Origin: Acinetobacter sp. ANC 4558
GTDB lineage: Bacteria; Pseudomonadota; Gammaproteobacteria; Pseudomonadales; Moraxellaceae
Assembly (NCBI RefSeq): GCF_002135375.1
Contig: NZ_NEGH01000002.1
Location: 186,001-250,000, forward strand
Reading direction: 5' to 3'
DNA length: 64,000 nucleotides
The notes beneath the pieces are model-generated. The model saw only the letters and a list, made by a program, of their open reading frames with translations. It did no database searches and was not told the origin of the DNA. Below, piece after piece: positions 1-8,253 of the stretch (position 1 is its first letter; each line of letters starts with the position of its first letter). The translations under genes were made by a program, and so were the position numbers.

Positions 1-45
1 ATTATTAAAATTATTAAAATTATTAAAATTATTAAAATTATTAAA
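1..45. repeat. Five perfect 9-bp tandem repeats
   Basis: The unit ATTATTAAA occurs five times with no mismatch and runs off the window edge, so the array may be longer. It lies in frame in the minus-strand secreted protein and encodes Phe-Asn-Asn per unit. Because 9 is a multiple of three, copy-number change would alter protein length without shifting the frame. Confidence 0.9.
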
Positions 46-222
46 TGGATAATGATATAACCTATTTCTATATCTATCAAAAACAACTTTCTGTTTAGAT
101 GTATCATCTTCCATACAATAAAATACTTTTTCATTTTTAATTACTTGAGAAATATATTCTTCACTATATTTCGCATAACTTACGGTTGAAAATAAGCATA
201 ATATTATTAAAAATACTTTCAT
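1..222 (-). CDS. Secreted protein with FNN tandem repeats, cut by window edge
   Basis: An open frame runs from an ATG at 222 off the left end of the window (74 codons visible). It begins with a clear Sec signal peptide, a short MKV n-region, a hydrophobic core and a VSYA cleavage-like site, so the product is probably periplasmic or exported. An AAGGTG ribosome site lies just upstream of the ATG. The last 15 visible residues are five exact copies of Phe-Asn-Asn, encoded by five perfect 9-bp repeats at 1-45. The gene sits 41 bp downstream of a putative immunity gene in a PAAR/effector island, so a second immunity or envelope role is inferred. The family is not recognised. Confidence 0.6.
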   Translation of the reverse strand, partial: MKVFLIILCLFSTVSYAKYSEEYISQVIKNEKVFYCMEDDTSKQKVVFDRYRNRLYHYPFNNFNNFNNFNNFNN

Positions 223-263
223 TATTACACCTTGCCTTTTATATTTTTTGACTCAAATTTCAG

Positions 264-839
264 TTAAAAAAAGTTATGTAACTCAACATTTGATAGTTTA
301 TACTGCGCTTCAATAGGTAGATTTTTTATAGTTGTGTTGCTCTTGATGCCATCAGGAACTACTTTCTTTGAAATAATTTTTCGTAAGAAAAATCCTTCAT
401 TTTTAATTTCATCAAACCGCATTGTTGTTTCAGAAGTAGCGCCTTGTCCATACACAAACGAAATGGTGAAACCTTTAGTACTTTTTTTTATATTAATATC
501 TGAAATATAATCCATATTTGATAAAATTTTTTCATTAATATATGGACGTTCATTGGTCTTTTTTAGAACAAATACATAACTATGTATAGTAGGATCTGAA
601 TATGGACAATTCGTAGATTTTTCAGGAGAAAACCCTCTGTCAAGTATGTAAATATCTCGGGATTTATCTAACTTTAATACCGATAAAATACTGTATCTAT
701 TTGATATTTGTATGTTTCCTTTATTTTGGAAAATTTCATTTTTTTCATCACAATTTGGATCATATTTAGCAGATATTTTACTTTCAGCAAAAGTTTGTCC
801 AGTCATACAAATCAATAAAAAATATAAAAAAATCTTCAT
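264..839 (-). CDS. Putative periplasmic immunity protein of PAAR effector
   Basis: 191 residues starting MKIFLYF, with a signal peptide ending near QTFA, so the mature protein is probably periplasmic. The chosen ATG (839-837) overlaps the stop codon of the upstream effector gene as TAATG, and a GGAAGA ribosome site lies within the effector's end, so the two are translationally coupled. A longer frame from 854 exists but lacks the signal-peptide start. No family is recognised. A small exported protein immediately behind a PAAR protein with a wall-hydrolase-like domain is the usual layout of a T6SS effector-immunity pair whose toxin acts in the periplasm. The immunity role is inference from that context. 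Confidence 0.6.
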   Translation of the reverse strand: MKIFLYFLLICMTGQTFAESKISAKYDPNCDEKNEIFQNKGNIQISNRYSILSVLKLDKSRDIYILDRGFSPEKSTNCPYSDPTIHSYVFVLKKTNERPYINEKILSNMDYISDINIKKSTKGFTISFVYGQGATSETTMRFDEIKNEGFFLRKIISKKVVPDGIKSNTTIKNLPIEAQYKLSNVELHNFF

Positions 840-1939
840 TAGTAAGTCTTCCAAAAAACAGTATGACCTTCACAGACCGTAGCTATAATACTTTTACTCG
901 CATTCCTTGCATTGGTAACATATACAAAATTTCCAGTACTCCAGTTTTTAGGATCTAAAAAGACTTGAGAAGGTACAGATGACGTATAATTATATTTTGT
1001 GTATACAACTTTACCTTTAGGATAAACTTTTAAAGTAGCTGCTTTATATTTTTCATAAATATCTTTATTTATAGTAATTTTTTTATACTCCCTAAACTTT
1101 GCATGTGAAGCACCGCCTTGAAATGGGCTTTTTAATCCCCAAGCTAGAAGGTCAGTTCCATCCCAAAAGGTAGCTCCCTTAGTCGGATCATCATAGTCAG
1201 ATAAAAATTGAAGTAATCCTTTACGAATATTATTTGATTTGGTGTCTGTTTTAGATGGTGTTAATAAATTCCCTTTCTTATTCTTAGGGACAGACGAATA
1301 AGGTGTAGAAAGAAGCCTAAATAGCTTCCAATTTAATTCCTTAGCTCTATTCGAAGCTGTGAACCCTAAACAAACACATTCTTGCCCTGGATCTCCCGCT
1401 TCTTCTGCTAAAATGAATGCATTTTTTTGAAAGTCAGAATGTGTCATTTCTAATTTTTTCTTATTTCCGTAGTCATTTCCTTCTTTACCATTACATGCGT
1501 ATAGGTCTTCTAGCTGCCCCGTACCACTGGTAATTTTCCCCTCGAAAATACCTGTTTCAACATTGTAATAATGACCATTTAATAATTTTTTATCTTCCTC
1601 TGCAAAGTTATTATTCAAATTTTGTTGAAGGCTTGTTGGTCTAAAGTTGACTACAGAATTGTAATTAGCTCCACCACTATCCCCAACGACATGAGTTTGT
1701 TGCGGCTGAATCCTCGCCCCACAAGTTAATTTATCACCTACATAAGCAACCGCTTTACCATCAAAAATAACATGGTCGTGACTTTTGATTATTGTAGACC
1801 AACACTTACATTTAGGACAAAAGTGTCCATCACCAGCTCTAACAAAGAGGTTTCCCTGTTGCGAATTTCTAACTTGAGTTGAAGGAATGAAGCCTCCGTG
1901 ATCTGTAGGTGCATTATGAATTGCAAAACCTTTAGCCAT
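839..1939 (-). CDS. PAAR-domain protein with C-terminal hydrolase-like toxin domain
   Basis: Reading from the ATG at 1939 (MAKGF; AGGA ribosome site 8 nt upstream) gives 366 residues. An in-frame start three codons earlier is also possible. Residues ~1-100 look like a PAAR domain, the cone that caps the VgrG spike of type VI secretion: a Gly-rich fold with a CPKCKCW cluster, SHDHVIFDG and TCGARI. The C-terminal ~200 residues contain ILAEEAGDP followed by an ASNR segment, then GATFWDGTDLLAWG. The first block resembles the catalytic Glu region of SleB/Hydrolase_2 cell-wall hydrolases (EA..GEP...NRV); this is a pattern match by eye. The start overlaps the upstream PAAR gene by 8 bp and the downstream secreted protein is coupled through TAATG. 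A T6SS effector attacking peptidoglycan is inferred; no VgrG, Hcp or tss gene is in view. Confidence 0.65.
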   Translation of the reverse strand: MAKGFAIHNAPTDHGGFIPSTQVRNSQQGNLFVRAGDGHFCPKCKCWSTIIKSHDHVIFDGKAVAYVGDKLTCGARIQPQQTHVVGDSGGANYNSVVNFRPTSLQQNLNNNFAEEDKKLLNGHYYNVETGIFEGKITSGTGQLEDLYACNGKEGNDYGNKKKLEMTHSDFQKNAFILAEEAGDPGQECVCLGFTASNRAKELNWKLFRLLSTPYSSVPKNKKGNLLTPSKTDTKSNNIRKGLLQFLSDYDDPTKGATFWDGTDLLAWGLKSPFQGGASHAKFREYKKITINKDIYEKYKAATLKVYPKGKVVYTKYNYTSSVPSQVFLDPKNWSTGNFVYVTNARNASKSIIATVCEGHTVFWKTY

Positions 1940-2378
1940 TTTTAGCATCCTGTTCCGAAACTAAAAAACCTTGCAGAGCTTTGTCACCTTTAAAAATATT
2001 GATCGCTACAGCGTTATTCGGACTATCAACAATCTTATCACCATTTTCTAAACGACTACCAACTAAAGCAACTGACAGACCATCAACAGTATATGCTGTT
2101 CCTGCACCAGAAATAATTTTAGAGGTTGTCCCATCTGCATAAATAACATCATCACCAACACGAGCAATAGCTAAACCACCTATTGTATGTTGTGTGGCAC
2201 TCGCTTTAACTAATCCATCATTTTTAGTTTTAGCCCCATTTACAGCAAGGTAATAAATAGTTTTTGGTCGATGTTGAAAATAGAGTTGTTCAGCTTTAAT
2301 CGTTTGATCAATATCTTCTTGAGACATTTGTTCTAGTTGTTCAATTGGTAATTCATGTAAAAAAATAGGGCTTGTCAT
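1932..2378 (-). CDS. PAAR-domain protein
   Basis: 148 residues. From about residue 48 the sequence shows the repeating Gly/Asp pattern of PAAR proteins (VNGAKTKNDGLV, GLAIARVGDDVIYADG, SGAGTAYTVDGLSVALVGS, LENGDKIVDS), which form the sharp tip of the type VI secretion spike. The N-terminal ~45 residues are a Glu/Gln-rich helical extension of unknown use. A GGAACA ribosome site precedes the ATG. Its last 8 bp overlap the next PAAR-effector gene, so the two are co-translated. Two PAAR proteins in a row suggest that one may act as adaptor or co-tip for the other, which is speculative. Confidence 0.75.
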   Translation of the reverse strand: MTSPIFLHELPIEQLEQMSQEDIDQTIKAEQLYFQHRPKTIYYLAVNGAKTKNDGLVKASATQHTIGGLAIARVGDDVIYADGTTSKIISGAGTAYTVDGLSVALVGSRLENGDKIVDSPNNAVAINIFKGDKALQGFLVSEQDAKNG

Positions 2379-2763
2379 TATTGTTCCAATTATTATTTTA
2401 TTGTTTAAGAATTAAGCATATCAAATTTTATTTAAAAAATATTTTTATTTTATCTAAAATATTATTCTGATTTTCTACGCTCTAATCATTTGTAGATCTT
2501 ACTAAACTCTCTCCACTTACGCCTTGTCACTTGAATCACGTCTACACTAGCATAGCGATTTACTGTGTTTTGACAACTGACTTTAAACCATATGAAATAC
2601 AAGCAAGATTACTCACATCAATACCGATCTACTTTACTATTTAATGGCTCAAGTCTATGTATTTTCTTTAAGTTTCAGTCCATTAAAAGATTTTAAATTT
2701 ATAGCAATAAATATTTTTTGACCTCCTATTCGTCTATTGCATGTTATTGCAGCACACTAGAAA
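2379..2763. other. Gene-free stretch upstream of the PAAR island
   Basis: About 385 bp without a convincing reading frame on either strand between the PAAR operon and the proB terminator. It is AT-rich near the PAAR start, where the operon promoter must lie, and more mixed in base composition at 2475-2650. Nothing specific is recognised; it could be decayed coding DNA at the island boundary. Confidence 0.4.
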
Positions 2764-2793
2764 AAGGCTCAATTCCTTTTAGAATCAAGCCTT
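2759..2793 (-). terminator. Rho-independent terminator after proB
   Basis: On the minus strand AAGGCTTGATTC and GAATTGAGCCTT form a stem with two wobble pairs and a short loop, followed by a run of T (2761-2765 as A on the plus strand). It sits 26 bp past the proB stop. Confidence 0.75.
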
Positions 2794-2819
2794 AATTATG
2801 TTTTTATGGTTGGTACTAA

Positions 2820-3953
2820 CTAATAAATCGCCATATGATTACGATGAATCATCTCCAATGAGCGTGCTTCACCTAAAACCTGATAAACCTTATCTGACGC
2901 TAAACCTTTAATAATATCAGCTGAACGTGAGCTGAAATTGACTCGCCCAACTGCAATTCTGTGCCCTTGATGATCTACACATTCAACTACATCACCGCGC
3001 TCAAAATGCCCCTCAACCGCTTTCACACCAACAGGCAATAAACTCCGGTGATTTTCTTTAATCGCTTGGACTGCGCCATCATCAATAACTAAACGACCTG
3101 CAGTTTGCAAATGAGCCGCTAACCATTGTTGATGCGCTGTAATTTGATCACTATCTGTCACAAACAAAGTACCCAACATTTCACCCGCCATTAAACGTGT
3201 GAGTACATGATCACTATCACCGCTGGCAATTAAAGTAGGACAACCTGATTTTGCCGCTAAACGCGCGGCACGTACTTTAGTCAACATTCCGCCACGACCA
3301 AATTTACCGCCACCGCCAGCCATATCAAAAAGACTTTCATCTAAAGCACGAACAGTCTGGAATAATTTGGCATCTGGATTTGAACGTGGATCTAAGTCAA
3401 ACATCCCTTGTTGATCTGTCAAAATAATCAACAAATCACCATGAACTTGACCAGCAACCATTGCGGCTAATGTATCGTTATCACCAAAACGGATTTCATC
3501 AGTTGATACTGTATCATTTTCATTAATAACAGGAATCACTCGCCATTCAATTAAATTTTGCAATGCATCACAAGAGTTTAAATAACGACGACGATCTGCC
3601 AAATCATCATGAGTCAGTAAAACTTGCGCAGTCTGAATGCTTTGTTGTTCCAAAACACTCGACCACGTTTGAATTAATCCCATTTGACCAATGGCTGCAC
3701 ACGCTTGAAGACTAGGTAGATCTGTGGGTCGATTCTGAAGTTTCATCCGAACCATCCCTTCAGCTACAGCACCTGATGACACTAAAATAATTTCATGTCC
3801 CGTATGGTGTAGATCCGCAATTTGTTTCGCCCAATGCGAAATTGCTGTTAAATCTAAACCTTGCCCATTTGCTGTAAGTAAAGATGATCCGATCTTAACA
3901 ACGATTCTTTTACAACCCTTGAGCTGACGTTGCCCATCTACCACTTCAATCAT
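2820..3953 (-). CDS. proB: Glutamate 5-kinase
   Basis: First enzyme of proline synthesis in the cytoplasm: phosphorylates L-glutamate with ATP to gamma-glutamyl phosphate. The 377 residues match the full-length bacterial enzyme with an N-terminal amino-acid kinase domain ([10 protein letters not shown] near residue 20, [23 protein letters not shown]) and a C-terminal PUA domain from about residue 275 ([25 protein letters not shown]). In this family the kinase domain carries proline feedback inhibition. It lies 29 bp downstream of obgE on the same strand, the obgE-proB order common in gammaproteobacteria, and a hairpin terminator follows. proA is not in the window. Confidence 0.96.
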   Translation of the reverse strand: MIEVVDGQRQLKGCKRIVVKIGSSLLTANGQGLDLTAISHWAKQIADLHHTGHEIILVSSGAVAEGMVRMKLQNRPTDLPSLQACAAIGQMGLIQTWSSVLEQQSIQTAQVLLTHDDLADRRRYLNSCDALQNLIEWRVIPVINENDTVSTDEIRFGDNDTLAAMVAGQVHGDLLIILTDQQGMFDLDPRSNPDAKLFQTVRALDESLFDMAGGGGKFGRGGMLTKVRAARLAAKSGCPTLIASGDSDHVLTRLMAGEMLGTLFVTDSDQITAHQQWLAAHLQTAGRLVIDDGAVQAIKENHRSLLPVGVKAVEGHFERGDVVECVDHQGHRIAVGRVNFSSRSADIIKGLASDKVYQVLGEARSLEMIHRNHMAIY

Positions 3954-3982
3954 CTTGTCCTCAATACTCTTATCCTAAGAGC

Positions 3983-5212
<1,230 letters not shown>

Positions 5213-5413
5213 CTAAATACTTTAAAACCGCATATTCTGCCATATTTTAAAGAATTTCTCGAATAGATTTATTCAGCTTTTACTTAATTTTTACGATTAA
5301 CCGAAATAATTTGTTAACAAGACTCAAAATTTATTTAAAATTTCCAATGCTAGAATGCCCTCTTTCATCACTTTTAAGTAATATTCTGAGACCAACAAGC
5401 TTTTCTTTGTCTG

Positions 5414-5923
5414 TCATGATTTATCTAAAATAAGTTCTAAAATTTCACCAGGTAAACCATCAAAACTTCGGAATTCTTTAGATTTAAATCCTTTCTTAAT
5501 TAAAATTTTCCGTGATGCTTCATTCTTAGGGTCAATAATTGCGATTAAAGCATTTATAGATGAAATCGTTTTCACCAGTTCAAGCAAATGATGTGCGATT
5601 TCGCTTCCTAAACTTTTCCCCCAAAATTCGGGTAATAACATATAACCGACTTCTGCAACTTTACTCTCTGAACTTTCAATTTCTAATTTTGCTAAACCAA
5701 TAAACTGTTGCTCTAGATTCGTAACTTTATAGAAACCAAGGTACTGATCTAATTTATTTTTTTCCAACAGTTCACTAAACTCTAAAAATGCCTCTTCTTT
5801 AGATAGACTTCTTTCTGTAATCATTTTCATCACATCAATATTACCCACCAATTGAAAATAAAAACTAAAATCTTCTGCTTGAAATTTTGTAAAAGACATA
5901 TTCTGGAATTTATAATTTTGCAT
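5414..5923 (-). CDS. GNAT-family N-acetyltransferase
   Basis: 169 residues of the RimJ/RimL-like GNAT fold, which transfers acetyl from acetyl-CoA to an amine. Visible landmarks are a GFYKVTN...FIGLAKLEI strand pair, the EVGYMLLPEFWGKSLGSEI acetyl-CoA binding loop (variant of Q/R-x-x-G-x-G/A) near residues 91-108, and the terminal NEASRKILIKKGFK motif. The substrate cannot be told. It is monocistronic, with 213 bp to obgE and about 100 bp to the HxlR gene. An AAGGA lies about 11 nt before the ATG. Confidence 0.85.
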   Translation of the reverse strand: MQNYKFQNMSFTKFQAEDFSFYFQLVGNIDVMKMITERSLSKEEAFLEFSELLEKNKLDQYLGFYKVTNLEQQFIGLAKLEIESSESKVAEVGYMLLPEFWGKSLGSEIAHHLLELVKTISSINALIAIIDPKNEASRKILIKKGFKSKEFRSFDGLPGEILELILDKS

Positions 5924-6029
5924 TCGTTAATCAATCCTTACATTTTTCAGATAAATAATTTATAACATATTGAATAATTAAATATTGGTCGTACAACTTG
6001 AGTGATTCAACACCTATTCAAATTTAAGC

Positions 6030-6413
6030 TCATTGAAATCTATCTGTTACACGTGCTTTATTTTCTACAATTTCAGGCAAACTTTTTTCAATCCAACTGA
6101 TTAAATAATTCAGTTTTTCTGAAGCTTGTGAACCTAAAATCGTCAATTGATATTCTACTTTCGGTGGAACAACTGGATAAACTGTCCTTAAAATAAAACC
6201 ATCTTTTTCTAACACTTTTAAAGTCTGAGCCAGCATTTTTTCACTCACCCCTTCTATCCGTTGTTTTAACTCACTAAAACGATGAACCCCTTCACTTAAA
6301 CAACGTAATACCAATACAGACCATTTGTTGGTTAAATGCTCCAAAATTTCACGTGACGGACATTGACTCGATAAAACCTGACCAAATAACTCACTTGTTG
6401 CATATGTATTCAT
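6030..6413 (-). CDS. HxlR-family redox-type transcriptional regulator
   Basis: 127 residues with the compact winged helix of the HxlR family (LTNKWSVLVLRCLSEG, RFSELKQRIEGVSEKMLAQTLKVLEKDGFI, VEYQLT). A single Cys near residue 18 (SSQCPSRE) occupies the place of the N-terminal sensor Cys known in YodB/QorR-type quinone or disulfide-stress sensors, so a thiol switch is plausible. Start: two adjacent ATGs (6416 and 6413); the second has the better distance from GAGGG. It is divergent from a quinone-reductase-like gene, the same arrangement as E. coli ytfH-ytfG. The intergenic region carries an inverted repeat that could be its operator. Confidence 0.88.
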   Translation of the reverse strand: MNTYATSELFGQVLSSQCPSREILEHLTNKWSVLVLRCLSEGVHRFSELKQRIEGVSEKMLAQTLKVLEKDGFILRTVYPVVPPKVEYQLTILGSQASEKLNYLISWIEKSLPEIVENKARVTDRFQ

Positions 6414-6435
6414 CATTTCCCTCTCAAGAGTAATT

Positions 6436-6472
6436 AACTTACTTTTTAGTATGTACTTACAATTAGTAAGTT
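6436..6472. promoter_or_regulatory. Inverted-repeat operator candidate between HxlR and quinone reductase genes
   Basis: Perfect 8-bp arms AACTTACT (6436-6443) and AGTAAGTT (6465-6472) flank an internal TAGTATGTACTTAC segment containing another ACTTAC. The region is centred between the two divergent genes. Binding by the adjacent HxlR protein is inferred. Confidence 0.5.
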
Positions 6473-6540
6473 ATCAGATTAAGATTTAGTCATCAAGTTT
6501 AATCATCCATAAATTTTGAACGACAACACAGGTGAATAGA

Positions 6541-7395
6541 ATGAAAATTGCAATTACAGGCGCGACAGGACAATTAGGGCAATTGGTGATAAATGCCTTG
6601 TTAAAAACAACAGCAGCTCAAAATATTATTGCTTTAGTGCGAAATATTGAAAAAGCTGAAGTTTTTAAATCTCAGGGCATAGAAATTCGACATTTTGATT
6701 ATGATAATGTTGAATCATTAGCACCTGTCTTACAAGGTATTGATAAATTACTTCTTATTTCTGCCAATGAAATTGGACGACGCACGCCTCAGCATCAAGC
6801 AGTTATTCAAGCCGCAGTTCAAGCAAAAGTTCCATATATTGCCTATACAAGCATATTACATGCAGATCACTCCCCTTTAGGGCTTGCTCAAGAACACCGT
6901 GAAACTGAAACACTCATCATAAATAGTGGGTTAAGTTATACATTTTTACGTAATAATTGGTATAACGAAAACTATCTTGCAAGTTTAAATCATAGTCTTG
7001 AAACTGGCATTTTATATGGCGCAGCGAGAGAGGGTAAAATTAGTTCAGCATCACGCCAAGATTATGCAGAAGCAGCCGCCAAAGTTTTATTGGGTTCAAA
7101 TCATGATAATCAAATTTATGAACTTGCAGGATCTACGAGTTTTACCATGACTGATCTTGCAGCCTATATTTCTAAAGCCTCACATAGATCAGTACAATTT
7201 CAGAACCTTTCAGCTGAAGAATACCAGCAAGCTTTACGACAAGCTGGCTTACCTGACACTTTAGTAAATGTTATTGTCGATGCAGATATTCAAACGATTC
7301 AAGGTGCAATGTTTAGTCAAAGTACAGACTTAGAACACTTAATTGGTCGAAAAACGACAAATATTCAAACACAAATTCAGAACTTACTTGCTTAA
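6541..7395 (+). CDS. NmrA/QorB-like NAD(P)H:quinone oxidoreductase
   Basis: 284 residues of the atypical short-chain dehydrogenase (NmrA-like) family. It has the N-terminal nucleotide motif ITGATGQLG (residues 4-12), VRNIEKA, and the LRNNWYNENY segment typical of QorB (YtfG), a cytoplasmic enzyme that reduces quinones with NADPH. The ATG at 6541 is preceded by AGGTG at good spacing; a GTG three codons upstream is less likely. The divergent HxlR regulator supports a quinone or electrophile detoxification role. Physiological substrate unknown. Confidence 0.88.
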   Translation: MKIAITGATGQLGQLVINALLKTTAAQNIIALVRNIEKAEVFKSQGIEIRHFDYDNVESLAPVLQGIDKLLLISANEIGRRTPQHQAVIQAAVQAKVPYIAYTSILHADHSPLGLAQEHRETETLIINSGLSYTFLRNNWYNENYLASLNHSLETGILYGAAREGKISSASRQDYAEAAAKVLLGSNHDNQIYELAGSTSFTMTDLAAYISKASHRSVQFQNLSAEEYQQALRQAGLPDTLVNVIVDADIQTIQGAMFSQSTDLEHLIGRKTTNIQTQIQNLLA

Positions 7396-7406
7396 ACTTG
7401 ATCATG

Positions 7407-7432
7407 ACCTCTGATTCAATCAGAGGTTTTTA
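7407..7432 (+). terminator. Terminator after quinone reductase
   Basis: ACCTCTGATT and AATCAGAGGT form a tight hairpin followed by T5, 12 bp after the stop codon. Confidence 0.85.
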
Positions 7433-7519
7433 AGTTACATGGAATAAATATACTGAAACAATTTTTTATTTTTTTAATATTTAACTTACAATATGAAGCT
7501 ATATTGATCATTTACTTTC

Positions 7520-8110
7520 ATGATGAACATCATGCACAAATTAAGACGTCAGCTCAGAAAACAACGTAGACAGTTAAATCATTTTCAACAACTTCAAGCA
7601 GAATCACGTGTATTTCATCAACTGATTAGAACTCCTGAATTTATTTCGGCAAAACATATTGGTATTTACTTACACGCTTTTGGAGAAATTCGAACCCATA
7701 AAATTATTGAATATGCTTTTTCTAAAAATAAAAAAATTTATTTACCACTCATCTGCAACATGAATCAGCACCTCGTTTGGGTTCAAATTAATCTACAGCA
7801 ATATCGGAATAAACGCTTTTCTTTACATCATTTAGGTATGCAAGAACCCAAGTGTACTCGTGGATTACACGTTTCAAAGTTAGAATTGTTAATCATGCCA
7901 CTCTTGGCTTGTAATGAAGATGGTATACGTGTAGGAATGGGGGGGGGATTTTATGATCGCACGCTTGCCCATGCTCAATACAAACCCACTCGTTTGGGCT
8001 TAGCACATGATTTTCAACTTATTCATCACAAAATAATTCCACAAAAATGGGATGAAGCATTAGATGGATTAATAATACCTACTAAATTACTAAGATTTAA
8101 AAGAAAATAA
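7520..8110 (+). CDS. fau: 5-formyltetrahydrofolate cyclo-ligase
   Basis: Converts 5-formyl-THF to 5,10-methenyl-THF with ATP, in one-carbon metabolism. The 196 residues begin with the basic helix KLRRQLRKQRRQLN typical of the family, followed by IGIYLHAFGEI, and the ATP/folate-binding GMGGGFYDRTLAH near residues 140-152. No strong ribosome site is visible before the two ATGs at 7520 and 7523 or the later one at 7532, so the exact start is uncertain. The GMGGGF codons contain a run of nine G at 7939-7947, unusual for such AT-rich DNA and prone to slippage. The 6S RNA gene often found upstream of this gene in gammaproteobacteria is not visible here. Confidence 0.92.
   Translation: MMNIMHKLRRQLRKQRRQLNHFQQLQAESRVFHQLIRTPEFISAKHIGIYLHAFGEIRTHKIIEYAFSKNKKIYLPLICNMNQHLVWVQINLQQYRNKRFSLHHLGMQEPKCTRGLHVSKLELLIMPLLACNEDGIRVGMGGGFYDRTLAHAQYKPTRLGLAHDFQLIHHKIIPQKWDEALDGLIIPTKLLRFKRK
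7939..7947 (+). repeat. Nine-base poly-G tract inside fau
   Basis: A run of nine consecutive G within the codons for GMGGG of 5-formyl-THF cyclo-ligase. A gain or loss of one base would shift the frame before the last ~55 residues, including FYDRTLAH. Confidence 0.9.
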
Positions 8111-8184
8111 GAAAATTTAATCGAATTAGTTAACATTAAAAGCTAAGTTTTTGAATCATTTTATATAAATTATTTGCAATACCC

Positions 8185-8217
8185 CTTGTAATTTAAAAAA
8201 TCGTAAGCACTATAAAA
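8185..8217 (+). promoter_or_regulatory. Possible lon promoter
   Basis: CTTGTAA (8185-8191) and CACTATAAAA (from 8208) are positioned like a heat-shock-type or weak sigma-70 promoter. The spacing is long for sigma-70 and the match to sigma-32 is imperfect. Offered only because lon is heat-inducible in related bacteria. Confidence 0.25.
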
Positions 8218-8220
8218 GCA

Positions 8221-8237
8221 TGACAACATTGTTGTCA
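8221..8237. promoter_or_regulatory. Perfect 17-bp palindrome in lon leader
   Basis: TGACAACA-T-TGTTGTCA, perfect 8-bp arms around one base, ending 7 bp before the lon ribosome site. It could be an operator or an mRNA hairpin controlling translation of lon. Confidence 0.55.
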
Positions 8238-8253
8238 CTCATTAGGAGTGCCC

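Noticed and set aside
2475..2650. Remnant of a gene or insertion sequence between the PAAR island and proB
   Set aside because: Less AT-rich than its surroundings but no frame, terminal inverted repeats or transposase motif could be identified.
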